From contig NZ_PDZG01000055.1 in assembly GCF_002735645.1 (NCBI RefSeq), forward strand, positions 1 to 32,308: a stretch of DNA of 32,308 bases. The letters run 5' to 3'. The notes under the pieces were generated by a model. It was not told the origin of the DNA. It worked only from the letters and a program-made list of their open reading frames with translations, and made no database searches. Below are positions 1 to 7,530 of this stretch, piece by piece (within the stretch, counting starts at the first letter, position 1; each line of letters begins with the position of its first letter). Made by a program: the position numbers and the translations under genes. The DNA comes from Iodobacter sp. BJB302. GTDB lineage: Bacteria > Pseudomonadota > Gammaproteobacteria > Burkholderiales > Chitinibacteraceae.

Positions 1-73
1 TTTTGATACCTGCTTCGCCAGTTAAATATTGCTGAACGACAGAGAGCTTGAATTGCGTTGAGTACTTGGACAT
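1..73 (-). CDS. IS3-family transposase OrfA, N-terminal fragment
   Basis: Reading the minus strand from the ATG at 73 gives 24 residues starting MSKYSTQFKLSVVQQYL and continuing TGEAGIK. This is the opening of the helix-turn-helix OrfA of IS3-family (IS150-like) transposases, which bind the inverted repeats and are joined to the DDE catalytic OrfB by frameshifting. The reading frame is open to the window edge, so this is a partial gene and not necessarily a broken one. The short leader between the IS terminus and this start can fold into a hairpin that may limit expression from read-through transcripts. The assignment rests on the N-terminal sequence and the adjoining IS end. Confidence 0.75.
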   Translation of the reverse strand, partial: MSKYSTQFKLSVVQQYLTGEAGIK

Positions 74-119
74 AAAAACACCCCAAAAATATGGACGGGT
101 GTCCAACTTTTGGGGTGCA
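1..119 (-). mobile_element. Left-truncated IS3-family insertion sequence (one end only)
   Basis: The minus strand begins at 119 with TGCACCCCAAAAGTTGGACA, which fits the TG...CA ends and the CCCCAAAAGTTGGAC core typical of IS3-family inverted repeats. It is followed 46 bases later by the start of an OrfA-like transposase. Only this end lies in the window, so the other inverted repeat and the target duplication cannot be checked. A 10-base self-complementary pair (79-88 and 108-117) lies between the terminus and the transposase start. The element ends about 110 bases upstream of the promoter proposed for the YdcF-like gene. Confidence 0.8.
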
Positions 120-226
120 GTTCATATAGCGGCTCTTTGTGCATTTGGCAGCTCAAATTCATTCATTTAAATGATCAATCGGCATTTCTCTCAATAAGCC
201 ATGGCACACGCTATTTTTAGTTTTTT

Positions 227-253
227 TTGCAGCGGAAAAGCCCGTTATATAAT
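227..253 (+). promoter_or_regulatory. Putative sigma-70 promoter of the YdcF-like gene
   Basis: TTGCAG (227-232) and a perfect TATAAT (248-253) are separated by 15 bases, slightly short of the preferred 17. The start codon at 299 follows 45 bases later. Prediction by eye only. Confidence 0.45.
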
Positions 254-298
254 CCCCCCAAACATTCCCTCCCCCCTACTTACCGTTCAGGAAGCCCC

Positions 299-1042
299 AT
301 GCATTCTGCCGTACTCGCTAAAAACGCTATTGCCGCTTGCCTGCTGCCGCCCGGCCTGTTTTTATTGCTGATGACCATCGGCCTAATTTTACTGCCCCGT
401 AAGCCCCGCCTTGGGCGAAGCCTGATTGCGGCCGGCATATTAAGCCTGACTGTTCTTTCAATGCCGCTTATAGAGAAGCGCTTGCTGCGCATGATTGAGC
501 CCCCCGCCCTCACAACCATCCCCGGTGATGCAACGGCCATTGTCTGCTTAGGCGGAGGAAAACGCTTTGCCGCTTACGATCAGCCAGAAGGGGAAACCAT
601 CAATAACGCCACGCTGGCCCGGCTGCGCTATACCGCCCAGATTGCGAAACAAAGCCAGCTTCCTGTATTGGTGACCGGCGGAAAACCACTGGGGGGCATC
701 AGTGAGGCGGTACTGATGGCAAAGGTTTTGCGTGAAGAATTCAATACTCCGGTGCGCTGGGTAGAAAGTGAATCCGTCGATACCCAGGAAAACGCCAGCC
801 TGAGCGCAAGGCTACTCGGAAAAAACGCAAAAATTGTGCTGATCACCGAAGCCGCACACATGCAAAGAGCGCAAATGGCTTTTGAAAATGCCGGATTCCA
901 TGTAACTACTGCTGCAACAGACTACGCAAACCAAGAGCCGCTTTCCATCCTTTCTTTTATGCCAAAAGCCTCGGCGCTCAACCGCAGCAGTTTTGCCTTA
1001 CACGAGTTGCTGGGCATGCTCTGGCATCGTCTTCGTACCTGA
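299..1042 (+). CDS. YdcF/SanA-type DUF218 membrane protein
   Basis: The 247-residue product has two hydrophobic segments near the N-terminus (about residues 12-32 and 43-58). A DUF218 domain follows, with the motifs IVCLGGGKR, VTGGKP, ESVDTQENA and VLITEAAHMQRA. This family includes E. coli YdcF, SanA and ElyC, inner-membrane proteins linked to envelope or peptidoglycan-precursor homeostasis. The biochemical activity of this member is not known. The ATG at 299 is chosen because AGGA (289-292) lies six bases upstream and the membrane segment starts soon after. A longer in-frame start at 227 adds a basic, proline-rich stretch overlapping the proposed promoter, and is unlikely. The gene stands alone between the IS end and a hairpin terminator at 1137. 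Confidence 0.8.
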   Translation: MHSAVLAKNAIAACLLPPGLFLLLMTIGLILLPRKPRLGRSLIAAGILSLTVLSMPLIEKRLLRMIEPPALTTIPGDATAIVCLGGGKRFAAYDQPEGETINNATLARLRYTAQIAKQSQLPVLVTGGKPLGGISEAVLMAKVLREEFNTPVRWVESESVDTQENASLSARLLGKNAKIVLITEAAHMQRAQMAFENAGFHVTTAATDYANQEPLSILSFMPKASALNRSSFALHELLGMLWHRLRT

Positions 1043-1136
1043 TTTGTCCGTTCGTCAGCAGCACCCTTGACATTCAAACTGACACAGAGCCGCTAAAAAA
1101 ATACACAAAAGCCCCCTTAAAACCCCGCCACCCTAC

Positions 1137-1183
1137 AAAAAAACAACACTTTTACTTCATAAAATGAAGGGTGTTGTTTTTTT
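1137..1183 (+). terminator. Rho-independent terminator after the YdcF-like gene
   Basis: AAAACAACAC (1140-1149) pairs with GTGTTGTTTT (1171-1180), with a further inner pairing of TTCAT and ATGAA. A run of T residues follows. The A-rich left flank means it could also work on the minus strand. Confidence 0.7.
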
Positions 1184-1352
1184 CCGCACCCAATCCAATA
1201 AGAACAAAAAAGTAAATAATACAATTTTTTCAAAAAACAGTTTAAAGAGATATAAGGCGCTAAACACTCAGCTAAACTGAATATATTCCATTTAGCATTA
1301 AAATTTTGACATTTTGTATTAATAATTTTTTATTTCTGTGAAAATTTTTTTA

Positions 1353-1366
1353 TTGATGATCATCAA
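1353..1366. promoter_or_regulatory. FNR/ANR-type binding site
   Basis: TTGATGATCATCAA is a perfect match to the TTGAT-N4-ATCAA consensus of FNR/ANR regulators. It is 81 bases before the start of the PAS-type regulator and lies in the only long leader of the serine locus. Oxygen-dependent control would suit an oxygen-sensitive 4Fe-4S serine ammonia-lyase. The match is seen directly; the regulation is inferred. Confidence 0.55.
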
Positions 1367-1447
1367 AAAACGTACTTAATCCAACATCATCAACAAAAAT
1401 TCGGGAGTAGAATCCACACCAACTTATCAAGACAAGAATTTTTTATC

Positions 1448-2074
1448 ATGAAGATCTCGGTAGACCTAGACATCCTTTCAGATTTCCTATCACAAGTATT
1501 AGGGGAGTCGACAGAGGTGGCGGTTCACGATATGAATCAGCTGGAAAAATCGCTGTGCATTATTAAGAACCCAATCTCGGGACGAAAAGTTGGCGCTCCA
1601 GCCACAGATTTTGCGCTGCGCTTGCTGCACGAATGCCAGAACAGCGCCAAAGCGCCTTTTCGTACTAACTACCAGGGCAAGACACTCGACGGCCATCGCC
1701 TGCGCAGCTCCAGCATGCTGCTTCAAGACGAAGCAGGTAAACCCTTTGCTATGTTGTGCATTAACCGCAACGACCATCACCTGCAACGTGCCAGCGAATT
1801 ACTGCATCAGTATTTTCAGCACGAAGAAAACACACCCAGCGAAGAATTACTCAGCCACTCAGTAGAAGAATTAGGCGACGACATTATTAATCAGGCATTA
1901 GCCAGCTATCCGATTGCCGCCAAACATTTAAGCAGCACCGATAAAAAAGACATTGTGCAAAAACTTGAACAAAACGGCGTTTTTTTAGTGAAAGGGTTTA
2001 TTGCAAAAACAGCCTCTTTACTCTCGATTTCAGAACCCACGCTTTATCGCTATTTGAAAAACAGTACTAACTAA
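1448..2074 (+). CDS. YheO/DauR-like PAS-HTH transcriptional regulator
   Basis: The 208-residue protein has a YheO-type PAS domain (about residues 10-115; motifs VAVHDM and DEAGKPFAMLCINRND). A C-terminal DauR-like helix-turn-helix follows (about 150-205) with IAKTASLLSISEPTLYRYLK as the DNA-binding helices. Length and domain order match the family, which includes E. coli YheO and Pseudomonas DauR, a regulator of D-arginine use. The gene lies directly before sdaC and sdaA on the same strand, so it is the probable local regulator of serine uptake and breakdown. Its ligand cannot be told from the sequence. The ribosome site before the ATG is weak (AAGAA). Upstream lies the FNR-type box at 1353. 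Confidence 0.85.
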   Translation: MKISVDLDILSDFLSQVLGESTEVAVHDMNQLEKSLCIIKNPISGRKVGAPATDFALRLLHECQNSAKAPFRTNYQGKTLDGHRLRSSSMLLQDEAGKPFAMLCINRNDHHLQRASELLHQYFQHEENTPSEELLSHSVEELGDDIINQALASYPIAAKHLSSTDKKDIVQKLEQNGVFLVKGFIAKTASLLSISEPTLYRYLKNSTN

Positions 2075-2149
2075 AAGAGAAACCAACGATCCAGATTGAT
2101 CGACTTAAACATACACACTTAAAAATTATTTTTATCTAGAGAAAACATC

Positions 2150-3451
2150 ATGTCTGACACAACACTCAATGATCTGGCACTGCCTGGCAGCGCACCAACC
2201 TGGACCAAACACGACACCGTTTGGATGCTTGGCCTCTACGGCACTGCCGTTGGCGCGGGTACTTTATTTCTGCCGATTAATGCAGGGATTGGTGGTCTTT
2301 GGCCACTGGTTTTAATGGCGTTTTTAGCATTGCCATTAACCTTTTTTGCACACCGCGGACTGAGCCGTTTTGTTTTATCCGGCTCAACAAAAGATGGTGA
2401 CATTACAGAGGTAGTAGAAGAGCACTTTGGTAAAGGCGCAGGTAAAATCATTACCCTGCTTTATTTCTTTGCGATTTACCCGATTCTGCTGGTGTACAGC
2501 GTAGCAATTACCAACACCGTGCTGTCTTTTTTAACGCACCAGATGCATATCGCAGTAGGAACAGATTTAGTAACACGCGGCATTTTTGCCCTGTGTCTGA
2601 TCTTAGGACTGATGTCTATTGTTCGCCTTGGCGGTGAATTCATCGTTAAAGCCATGAGCGTCCTGGTTTATCCCTTTGTGATTGCCTTAATGCTGCTTGC
2701 TGTTTATCTGATTCCAAACTGGAACAGCTCAGTTATCGATCAGGCAGGCAGCCTGGGTGATGCACTGACCAGCGCTTCTTTCTACAAAACTATGTGGCTG
2801 GCGATCCCGGTAATGGTGTTCTCGTTTAACCATTCACCAATTATTTCTTCTTTTGCTGTAGGTCAGAAAAAACTGCACCCAGGTAAAGAAGACCAAATTG
2901 CATCGAAAATCTTGCTGCGCAGCCACATCATGATGGTGTTGTCAGTGATGTTCTTTGTATTTAGCTGCGTATTCAGCCTGGCTCCTGCCGATTTAGTTGC
3001 TGCTAAAGCACAAAATATTTCAATTCTGTCCTACCTTGCTAATCACTTTGATAACCCTGTTATTGCCTGGATGGCTCCGATCATTGCCTTTATCGCGATC
3101 ACTAAGTCCTACCTTGGCCACTACCTTGGTGCTAAAGAAGGTCTGCATGGCCTCGTGATCAAACAATTGCGTGAAAAAGGCAAAACCATCTCAACACCTA
3201 AGCTTGAGCGTTACACCTCGATCTTTATGCTGATCACCACTTGGTTAGTTGCCACAATCAACCCAAATATTCTGGGAATGATTGAAACCTTAGGTGGCCC
3301 GGTGATTGCAGTACTGCTGTTCCTGATGCCGATGTACGCCATCCATAAAGTACCAGCAATGCGTAAGTATTCCGGCGCAGCCAGCAATGTGTTTGTGGTC
3401 ATGATTGGTCTGATTGCGATCTCTGCAATCTTCTACAGCCTATTTGCCTAA
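2150..3451 (+). CDS. sdaC: Serine transporter SdaC (HAAAP family)
   Basis: The 433-residue polytopic membrane protein matches E. coli SdaC, a proton-coupled L-serine importer, along its whole length as remembered. Matching blocks include WMLGLYGTAVGAGTLFLPIN near the N-terminus, DITEVVEEHFGKGAGK, TLLYFFAIYPILLVYSVAI, VMVFSFNHSPIISSFAV and the C-terminal FLMPMYAIHKVPAMRKYSG. About eleven hydrophobic segments are visible. It lies 75 bases after the PAS regulator and 152 bases before the serine ammonia-lyase, so import and deamination of serine are encoded together, as in the E. coli sdaCB operon. Confidence 0.95.
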   Translation: MSDTTLNDLALPGSAPTWTKHDTVWMLGLYGTAVGAGTLFLPINAGIGGLWPLVLMAFLALPLTFFAHRGLSRFVLSGSTKDGDITEVVEEHFGKGAGKIITLLYFFAIYPILLVYSVAITNTVLSFLTHQMHIAVGTDLVTRGIFALCLILGLMSIVRLGGEFIVKAMSVLVYPFVIALMLLAVYLIPNWNSSVIDQAGSLGDALTSASFYKTMWLAIPVMVFSFNHSPIISSFAVGQKKLHPGKEDQIASKILLRSHIMMVLSVMFFVFSCVFSLAPADLVAAKAQNISILSYLANHFDNPVIAWMAPIIAFIAITKSYLGHYLGAKEGLHGLVIKQLREKGKTISTPKLERYTSIFMLITTWLVATINPNILGMIETLGGPVIAVLLFLMPMYAIHKVPAMRKYSGAASNVFVVMIGLIAISAIFYSLFA

Positions 3452-3560
3452 ACACCACCCGCTTTATATACAGCCTGCTTTTCACCCGCGGACTGTCTGA
3501 CTTAAGTAATCACAACGAGGGAAAAAGCATTTTTTCCACAGCAGATGAAGCTTAAGCCCG

Positions 3561-3589
3561 ACAGCCCCGCCAGGTGGCAGGCTGTTTTT
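3561..3589 (+). terminator. Terminator-like hairpin between sdaC and sdaA
   Basis: ACAGCC (3561-3566) pairs with GGCTGT (3580-3585), with an inner GCCA/TGGC pairing and TTTT directly after. The sdaA ribosome-binding site AAGGAAA follows within a few bases. This could be a partial terminator or attenuator setting the transporter-to-enzyme ratio. Confidence 0.5.
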
Positions 3590-3603
3590 ACAAGGAAACC
3601 GCC

Positions 3604-4995
3604 ATGTTCAGCACCTTAGATATCTACAAAATTGGTATTGGCCCATCAAGCTCGCACACCATCGGCCCAATGAAAGCAGGCCATCAGTTTTTAGGTACAT
3701 TAAAAGAAACCGGCCAATTTAATGCCGTTACAAAAATTGCAGTTGATTGTTATGGCTCGCTCTCGCTCACAGGCAAGGGCCACTGCACCGATCACGCCAT
3801 TATGCTGGGGCTGGCAGGTAATCTGCCCGATACCATCGATTTAGACAATATGGCTAATATCGTTCATGAAGTAGAGCAAAACGGCACGATTTGCCTCGGG
3901 CGCACTCAGCAGCGTGTCGGCTTTAGCTTGGCCTTCCAGGATAGCTATCTGCCCCTGCACGAAAACGGCATGATGATTCGCGCCTTTGTGGGTGACACCT
4001 GTTGCCTCAGCAAGACTTACTACTCGATTGGCGGCGGCTTTATTGTGGATGAAGAGCACTTCAACCAGGGCAGCTGCAACGACATCCCCGTGCCCCATCA
4101 CTTTTTAAGTGCAGATGATTTGCTGAATATGTGTGAAGACAGCGGCTTATCCATTTCGGCCCTTGTGCTCGAAAACGAGAAAGCCTTCCACGACATCGCC
4201 GATATCAAAGCGCACTTTGTACGGGTATGGAGCGTCATGCAAAGCAGTATTGAACGCGGCATGAAAACCGAAGGCAATCTGCCCGGCCCAATGCGTATTC
4301 CCCGCCGTGCTCCTGCCCTGCACCATCTGCTGACCAGCTCGCTGGATGTGGCAAATGATCCGCTCAATGTAATGGATTGGGTGAATATGTATGCGATGGC
4401 CATGTCAGAAGAAAATGCAGCCGGAGGCCGCGTGATTACTGCGCCTACCAACGGTGCCTGCGGCATCGTTCCCGGCGTGATGTCTTACTACAACCACTTT
4501 ATTAAGCCACTGGATGAAGACAGCGCACTGCGCTTCTTCTTAGCCTCTGGTGCAATTGGCTGCCTGTACAAGCTCAACGCATCCATCTCTGGCGCTGAAG
4601 TAGGCTGTCAGGGTGAAGTTGGCGTCGCTTGCTCTATGGCCGCTGCAGGCCTTGCTGAACTCATGGGCGGCAGCCCTGCTCAAGTCTGCATGGCCGCAGA
4701 AATCGCTATGGAACACAATCTGGGCCTCACTTGCGATCCGGTCGGCGGACAGGTGCAAATCCCTTGTATCGAGCGCAACGCCATTGGCGCAGTCAAAGCC
4801 ATTAACGCCGCCCGTATGGCCATGCACCGCAGCAGCAGCCCTAAAGTGTCTTTAGATAAAGTGATTGCGGCAATGTATGCCACAGGTAAAGATATGGATG
4901 CTAAATACCGTGAAACTTCATGCGGCGGCCTCGCCCTGCAAATTACGGCTCCGGCATTAAAAACCATTACTTTTATGGATAAAGTACCTGCTTAA
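3604..4995 (+). CDS. sdaA: L-serine ammonia-lyase, single-chain iron-sulfur type
   Basis: The enzyme deaminates L-serine to pyruvate and ammonia in the cytoplasm using an oxygen-labile 4Fe-4S cluster. The 463-residue product has the N-terminal beta domain with IGPSSSHTIGPM (residues 13-24) and a C-terminal alpha domain. Likely cluster cysteines are in VGCQGEVG, TCDPVGG and QIPCIERNA. E. coli SdaA and SdaB are about 455 residues. The ATG at 3604 is chosen for its AAGGAAA site; an upstream GTG would start inside a hairpin. The C-terminal tail reads GGLALQITAPALKTITF and goes on to VPA. It lacks the cysteine that ends GGLAVKVQC-type tails in E. coli enzymes. The gene pairs with sdaC upstream. 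Confidence 0.93.
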   Translation: MFSTLDIYKIGIGPSSSHTIGPMKAGHQFLGTLKETGQFNAVTKIAVDCYGSLSLTGKGHCTDHAIMLGLAGNLPDTIDLDNMANIVHEVEQNGTICLGRTQQRVGFSLAFQDSYLPLHENGMMIRAFVGDTCCLSKTYYSIGGGFIVDEEHFNQGSCNDIPVPHHFLSADDLLNMCEDSGLSISALVLENEKAFHDIADIKAHFVRVWSVMQSSIERGMKTEGNLPGPMRIPRRAPALHHLLTSSLDVANDPLNVMDWVNMYAMAMSEENAAGGRVITAPTNGACGIVPGVMSYYNHFIKPLDEDSALRFFLASGAIGCLYKLNASISGAEVGCQGEVGVACSMAAAGLAELMGGSPAQVCMAAEIAMEHNLGLTCDPVGGQVQIPCIERNAIGAVKAINAARMAMHRSSSPKVSLDKVIAAMYATGKDMDAKYRETSCGGLALQITAPALKTITFMDKVPA

Positions 4996-5013
4996 ATAAA
5001 TGCCCGATCGTGG

Positions 5014-5037
5014 CCCCGGTGATATTTTCCGGGGTTT
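5014..5037 (+). terminator. Terminator after sdaA
   Basis: CCCCGG (5014-5019) and CCGGGG (5029-5034) form a GC stem followed by TTT. The U tract is short. Confidence 0.6.
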
Positions 5038-5072
5038 ACTTTCTAAGACAGCGGTTTAATTACTTATAAAAA

Positions 5073-5097
5073 TGCGGCTGATATAGCCGCACTTTTA
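5073..5097 (+). terminator. Second hairpin terminator downstream of sdaA
   Basis: TGCGGCT (5073-5079) pairs with AGCCGCA (5085-5091) across a five-base loop and is followed by CTTTTATT. It probably backs up the terminator at 5014. Confidence 0.55.
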
Positions 5098-5186
5098 TTG
5101 GCGAAACAATAAGGCAGGCGTTCATTACCTGCAATTAATGGCGCTTATTTGCAACGCAGCCATTTACGGACAAAACCACAGACATA

Positions 5187-5219
5187 AAAAAACCCCGCAA
5201 TCTAATTGCGGGGTTTTTT
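5187..5219 (-). terminator. Bidirectional terminator, main use after the PPIase gene
   Basis: AAAAACCCCGCAAT and ATTGCGGGGTTTTT form a long stem with a three-base loop and A/T tails on both sides. It lies 15 bases past the stop codon of the minus-strand PPIase gene and faces the sdaA transcript from the other side. Confidence 0.85.
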
Positions 5220-5233
5220 ATGCAAAAAGCCAA

Positions 5234-6016
5234 TTACTCTACTTTTGCTTTAGCACGCAATTCTTCAACCATTTTTTGTACACGCTGGCCTTGCAGCTCG
5301 CGCATCAATTCTGGTTTTACTTCTTCAAACGATGGGCCTTTCGCTTCACGCTGATCATCAAGCTTAATCACGTGCCAGCCAAATTGGGTCTTCACTGGAT
5401 CAGAGATCTTGCCTTTAGGCAATTTGCTCAGCGCCTCGCCAAATTCTTTTACGTAGTTAGCAGGTGTAGACCAGCCTAGGTCACCACCATTAACGGCGCT
5501 ACCCTTGTCTGCAGATTTCGCTTTAGCGATATCTTCAAACTTTTTGCCTTTTTTCAGATCAGCCAGAACAGCTTTCGCTTCTTCTTCTGTTTTAACCAGA
5601 ATATGACGCGCTTTGTATTCTTTACCGGTGAAGTTGACTTTGATCTTGTCGTATTCTTTCTTCAGATCAGCATCGCTTACCGGATTTGCCTTGGCGTAGT
5701 CATTTACATAAGCGCCAACCAGAATTTGTTGCTTGGCCATATCCAGGCGTTGCTGTACATCTGCGTTCTTTTCCACGCCTTTCTTTTGCGCTTCCTGGAA
5801 CAGTACTTCGTTACGAATCAGCTCTTCTTTGATACGTGCACGCAGTTCCGGGCTGTCTTTCTGACCACGTTCAGCTACTTGCTTCAAAAAGAAATCAACT
5901 TTGCTATCAGGGATAGCAACGCCATTCACGGTTGCAACGTTGGCAGCGGTTGCCGCAAATGAAGCAGACAAGAAGCAAGCAGTGAGAGCAAGAGCAATAC
6001 GGTTCGGTTGACGCAT
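5234..6016 (-). CDS. Periplasmic parvulin-type peptidyl-prolyl isomerase
   Basis: The 260-residue protein starts with a signal peptide (about residues 1-24, ending SFAATAA). A SurA-type N-terminal chaperone region follows (about 27-125), then a parvulin/rotamase domain (about 135-225) with KARHILVKTEEEA, GGDLGWSTP and FGWHVIKLDD. Such proteins speed proline isomerisation and help fold exported and outer-membrane proteins. Relatives in Neisseriales are annotated as PpiC- or Cbf2-like. The ATG is preceded by AAAGGA at a good distance. It is the last gene of a minus-strand block after yciB, yciI and bolA, with a 49-base gap to bolA, and is followed by the terminator at 5187. Confidence 0.9.
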   Translation of the reverse strand: MRQPNRIALALTACFLSASFAATAANVATVNGVAIPDSKVDFFLKQVAERGQKDSPELRARIKEELIRNEVLFQEAQKKGVEKNADVQQRLDMAKQQILVGAYVNDYAKANPVSDADLKKEYDKIKVNFTGKEYKARHILVKTEEEAKAVLADLKKGKKFEDIAKAKSADKGSAVNGGDLGWSTPANYVKEFGEALSKLPKGKISDPVKTQFGWHVIKLDDQREAKGPSFEEVKPELMRELQGQRVQKMVEELRAKAKVE

Positions 6017-6065
6017 GTGTTCAGTCCTTTGTTCTAAAGTCAGTAGAGCTTAGGTTCAATAGAGT

Positions 6066-6347
6066 TTACAACTCGTCCGGCGTCAGTGTTTTTTTAATAC
6101 TGAGCGCATGGATTGGGTGCGGGATTAAATCCACAAACAAGGCCATCACCATCCGGTGACGGGCCAGGGTGTTTTTGCCTGCAAACTGGGCAGAGACAAT
6201 AGTCAGATCATAGTGCCCGCCTCCTGCCACGCTGCCTGCGTGGCCAGCATGCGATGCACTATCATCGTAAATATCGACGTACTCAGGCTGCAACACGCCA
6301 AGGCGTGAGTGTATTTCTTCGACAATCATAACGCTAGGGGAGGACAT
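6066..6347 (-). CDS. BolA-family protein
   Basis: The 93-residue product has the BolA/IbaG fold signature: an N-terminal IHSRL helix, a central [16 protein letters not shown] strand region, then [11 protein letters not shown] and the C-terminal [14 protein letters not shown]. BolA proteins partner with monothiol glutaredoxins in iron-sulfur cluster handling and have been linked to envelope stress. The gene overlaps the 3' end of yciI by 14 bases, implying translational coupling. The ATG at 6347 is used; a second ATG six codons later is possible and neither has a clear ribosome site. Confidence 0.88.
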   Translation of the reverse strand: MSSPSVMIVEEIHSRLGVLQPEYVDIYDDSASHAGHAGSVAGGGHYDLTIVSAQFAGKNTLARHRMVMALFVDLIPHPIHALSIKKTLTPDEL

Positions 6348-6633
6348 GGCGAAAGGGTTTCACAATAACGTTTACATAAACCCCTGCTTTTAAATAGGGA
6401 TCGCTGTCAGCCCAAGCTTGCGCAGCAGGCAAAGAATCGAATTCGGCCACAATTAAGCTGCCGGAAAAACCAGCTGCACCCGGGTCTGTTGCATCAATGG
6501 CAGGAAAAGGCCCCGCCAGGATCAGGCGACCTTCTTCTTTCAAGAGATGAAGCCTTGCCAGATGTGCAGGCCGATTTGCCAGACGCAGCTCTAGGCTATT
6601 TTCACCATCACTTGCCATTATTGCGTAAAGCAT
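6334..6633 (-). CDS. yciI: YciI family protein
   Basis: The 99-residue protein carries the YciI dimeric alpha/beta-barrel pattern: [33 protein letters not shown] and the strongly conserved AGPFPA, then a C-terminal [17 protein letters not shown]. The His-Asp pair proposed as an active site in the family is seen as the H of RPAHL and the D of DSDPYLKAG. The physiological reaction is not established. Its start codon shares one base with the yciB stop (TGATG) and its end overlaps bolA, so the three are probably co-translated. Confidence 0.92.
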   Translation of the reverse strand: MLYAIMASDGENSLELRLANRPAHLARLHLLKEEGRLILAGPFPAIDATDPGAAGFSGSLIVAEFDSLPAAQAWADSDPYLKAGVYVNVIVKPFRHVLP

Positions 6634-7190
6634 CAGGACGGCTCCTTTTTATCTTCAGCCTGATCATTAAGATACCGTGAAAGCACCAAGGCTTGCAGCA
6701 GCACAAATACCAGCGTTAATACCAGCGTGCCAAACATCTTGAACTTAACCCAGAGATCTTCGCTGTAGTTAAATGCAACGTAAAGATTAAGCACGCCCAT
6801 ACAGATAAAAAACAATACCCAGGCCAGATTAACTTTATCCCAAAGCTTAGCTGGCAGGGTCATTTGCGGCCCCATCAGGCTTTGCATCAGGTTTTTACCC
6901 CTGATATAGCGCGACCCGCACAGAATAAGGGCAAACACCCAATACAGTACGGTAGGCTTCCACAAAATAAACATTTTGTTATGCAGCAACAAAGTGGCAC
7001 CACCCAGCACAGTGATCAGGCCAAAGCTTAACCACAACATGCCATCAACTTTGCGGTGTTTAAACCAAGACCATGCCACCTGCGCCGTCGTCGTGGCTAT
7101 TGCCACGCCTGTTGCCGCATAAATGCTTTTGGTAATGGAATAAGTTACAAAAAACAGAATAACCGAGAAGAGGTCAAAAAGGGCTTTCAT
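6633..7190 (-). CDS. yciB: Inner-membrane septation-related protein YciB (IspZ)
   Basis: The product has about 185 residues, with the family's opening [17 protein letters not shown] and five predicted membrane segments. A conserved region near the middle reads [16 protein letters not shown]. YciB (intracellular septation protein A) interacts with cell division and elongation components and affects envelope integrity; its molecular activity is unclear. The ATG at 7190 is favoured because it gives the usual N-terminus and GAAG lies seven bases upstream. An ATG two codons and a TTG four codons earlier are alternatives. It heads the yciB-yciI-bolA-PPIase block. An FNR-type box lies about 170 bases upstream. 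Confidence 0.9.
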   Translation of the reverse strand: MKALFDLFSVILFFVTYSITKSIYAATGVAIATTTAQVAWSWFKHRKVDGMLWLSFGLITVLGGATLLLHNKMFILWKPTVLYWVFALILCGSRYIRGKNLMQSLMGPQMTLPAKLWDKVNLAWVLFFICMGVLNLYVAFNYSEDLWVKFKMFGTLVLTLVFVLLQALVLSRYLNDQAEDKKEPS

Positions 7191-7257
7191 TAGCATCTTC
7201 AAAAGAGAGATGCCGCATTATGCTGACCCATTTTTACGAAAACAAGTAAATGCAGAC

Positions 7258-7287
7258 AAAAAAAAGCGCCGCGACAGTGCGCGGCGC
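7258..7287 (-). terminator. Minus-strand rho-independent terminator
   Basis: GCGCCGCG (7266-7273) pairs with CGCGGCGC (7280-7287). On the minus strand the stem is followed by eight T residues. It would stop transcripts from the SRP RNA/ansA side before the yciB block. Confidence 0.8.
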
Positions 7288-7363
7288 ACAATTTACCACT
7301 GGAGATACACGAAGCATCAAGCTCGCGTGATAAGTATCATCAGGCATTCGGGCATCGGGGGTA

Positions 7364-7377
7364 TTGATATGGATCAA
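7364..7377. promoter_or_regulatory. FNR/ANR-type binding site, target unclear
   Basis: TTGATATGGATCAA matches TTGAT-N4-ATCAA in all ten defined positions. Minus-strand yciB is the nearest gene, but the terminator at 7258 lies between. A short plus-strand transcript toward the hairpin at 7438 is the other option. Confidence 0.45.
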
Positions 7378-7437
7378 TCAGGAGAGACTGATAAAAACAT
7401 CCGTTTAAAACAATATCCCAAGCAAATAAAACACAAA

Positions 7438-7467
7438 CAACGATGAACGCGGTGCGTTTCATCGTTG
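7438..7467 (-). terminator. Hairpin downstream of the SRP RNA
   Basis: CAACGATGAACGC (7438-7450) pairs with GCGTTTCATCGTTG (7454-7467), with one bulged T and a three-base loop. The minus-strand 3' flank is T-rich (TTTGTGTTTTATTT), so it probably ends the 4.5S RNA transcript about 65 bases past the mature end. Confidence 0.5.
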
Positions 7468-7530
7468 CATTAAACAGACTTGGAAATTTATACACATCCC
7501 GCGCAGAACCGCAGGATTTAAGAATGGGGA

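Larger units (their letters stand above)
1043..1447. other. AT-rich intergenic region upstream of the serine locus
   Basis: No gene is visible. The region contains a strong hairpin terminator (1137-1183), then a very A/T-rich stretch, a perfect FNR-type palindrome (1353-1366) and a possible -10 hexamer TAGAAT at 1408-1413. The -10 centre is about 51 bases downstream of the palindrome centre, as in class I FNR/CRP promoters. Confidence 0.6.
7191..7530. other. Intergenic region between yciB and the SRP RNA gene
   Basis: No convincing gene. It contains a minus-strand terminator hairpin (7258-7287), a perfect FNR-type palindrome (7364-7377) and a 13-bp hairpin (7438-7467). An open frame on the plus strand (7210-7446) runs through these elements and has no recognisable features. 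Confidence 0.6.

Noticed and set aside
5138-5479. Open frame of 113 codons on the plus strand opposite the PPIase gene
   Set aside because: It overlaps the strong bidirectional terminator and the antisense of a well-supported gene; its residue make-up is not protein-like.
7210-7446. Open frame of 78 codons on the plus strand between yciB and the SRP RNA
   Set aside because: It runs through a terminator hairpin and an FNR-type palindrome, has no ribosome site and shows no family pattern.
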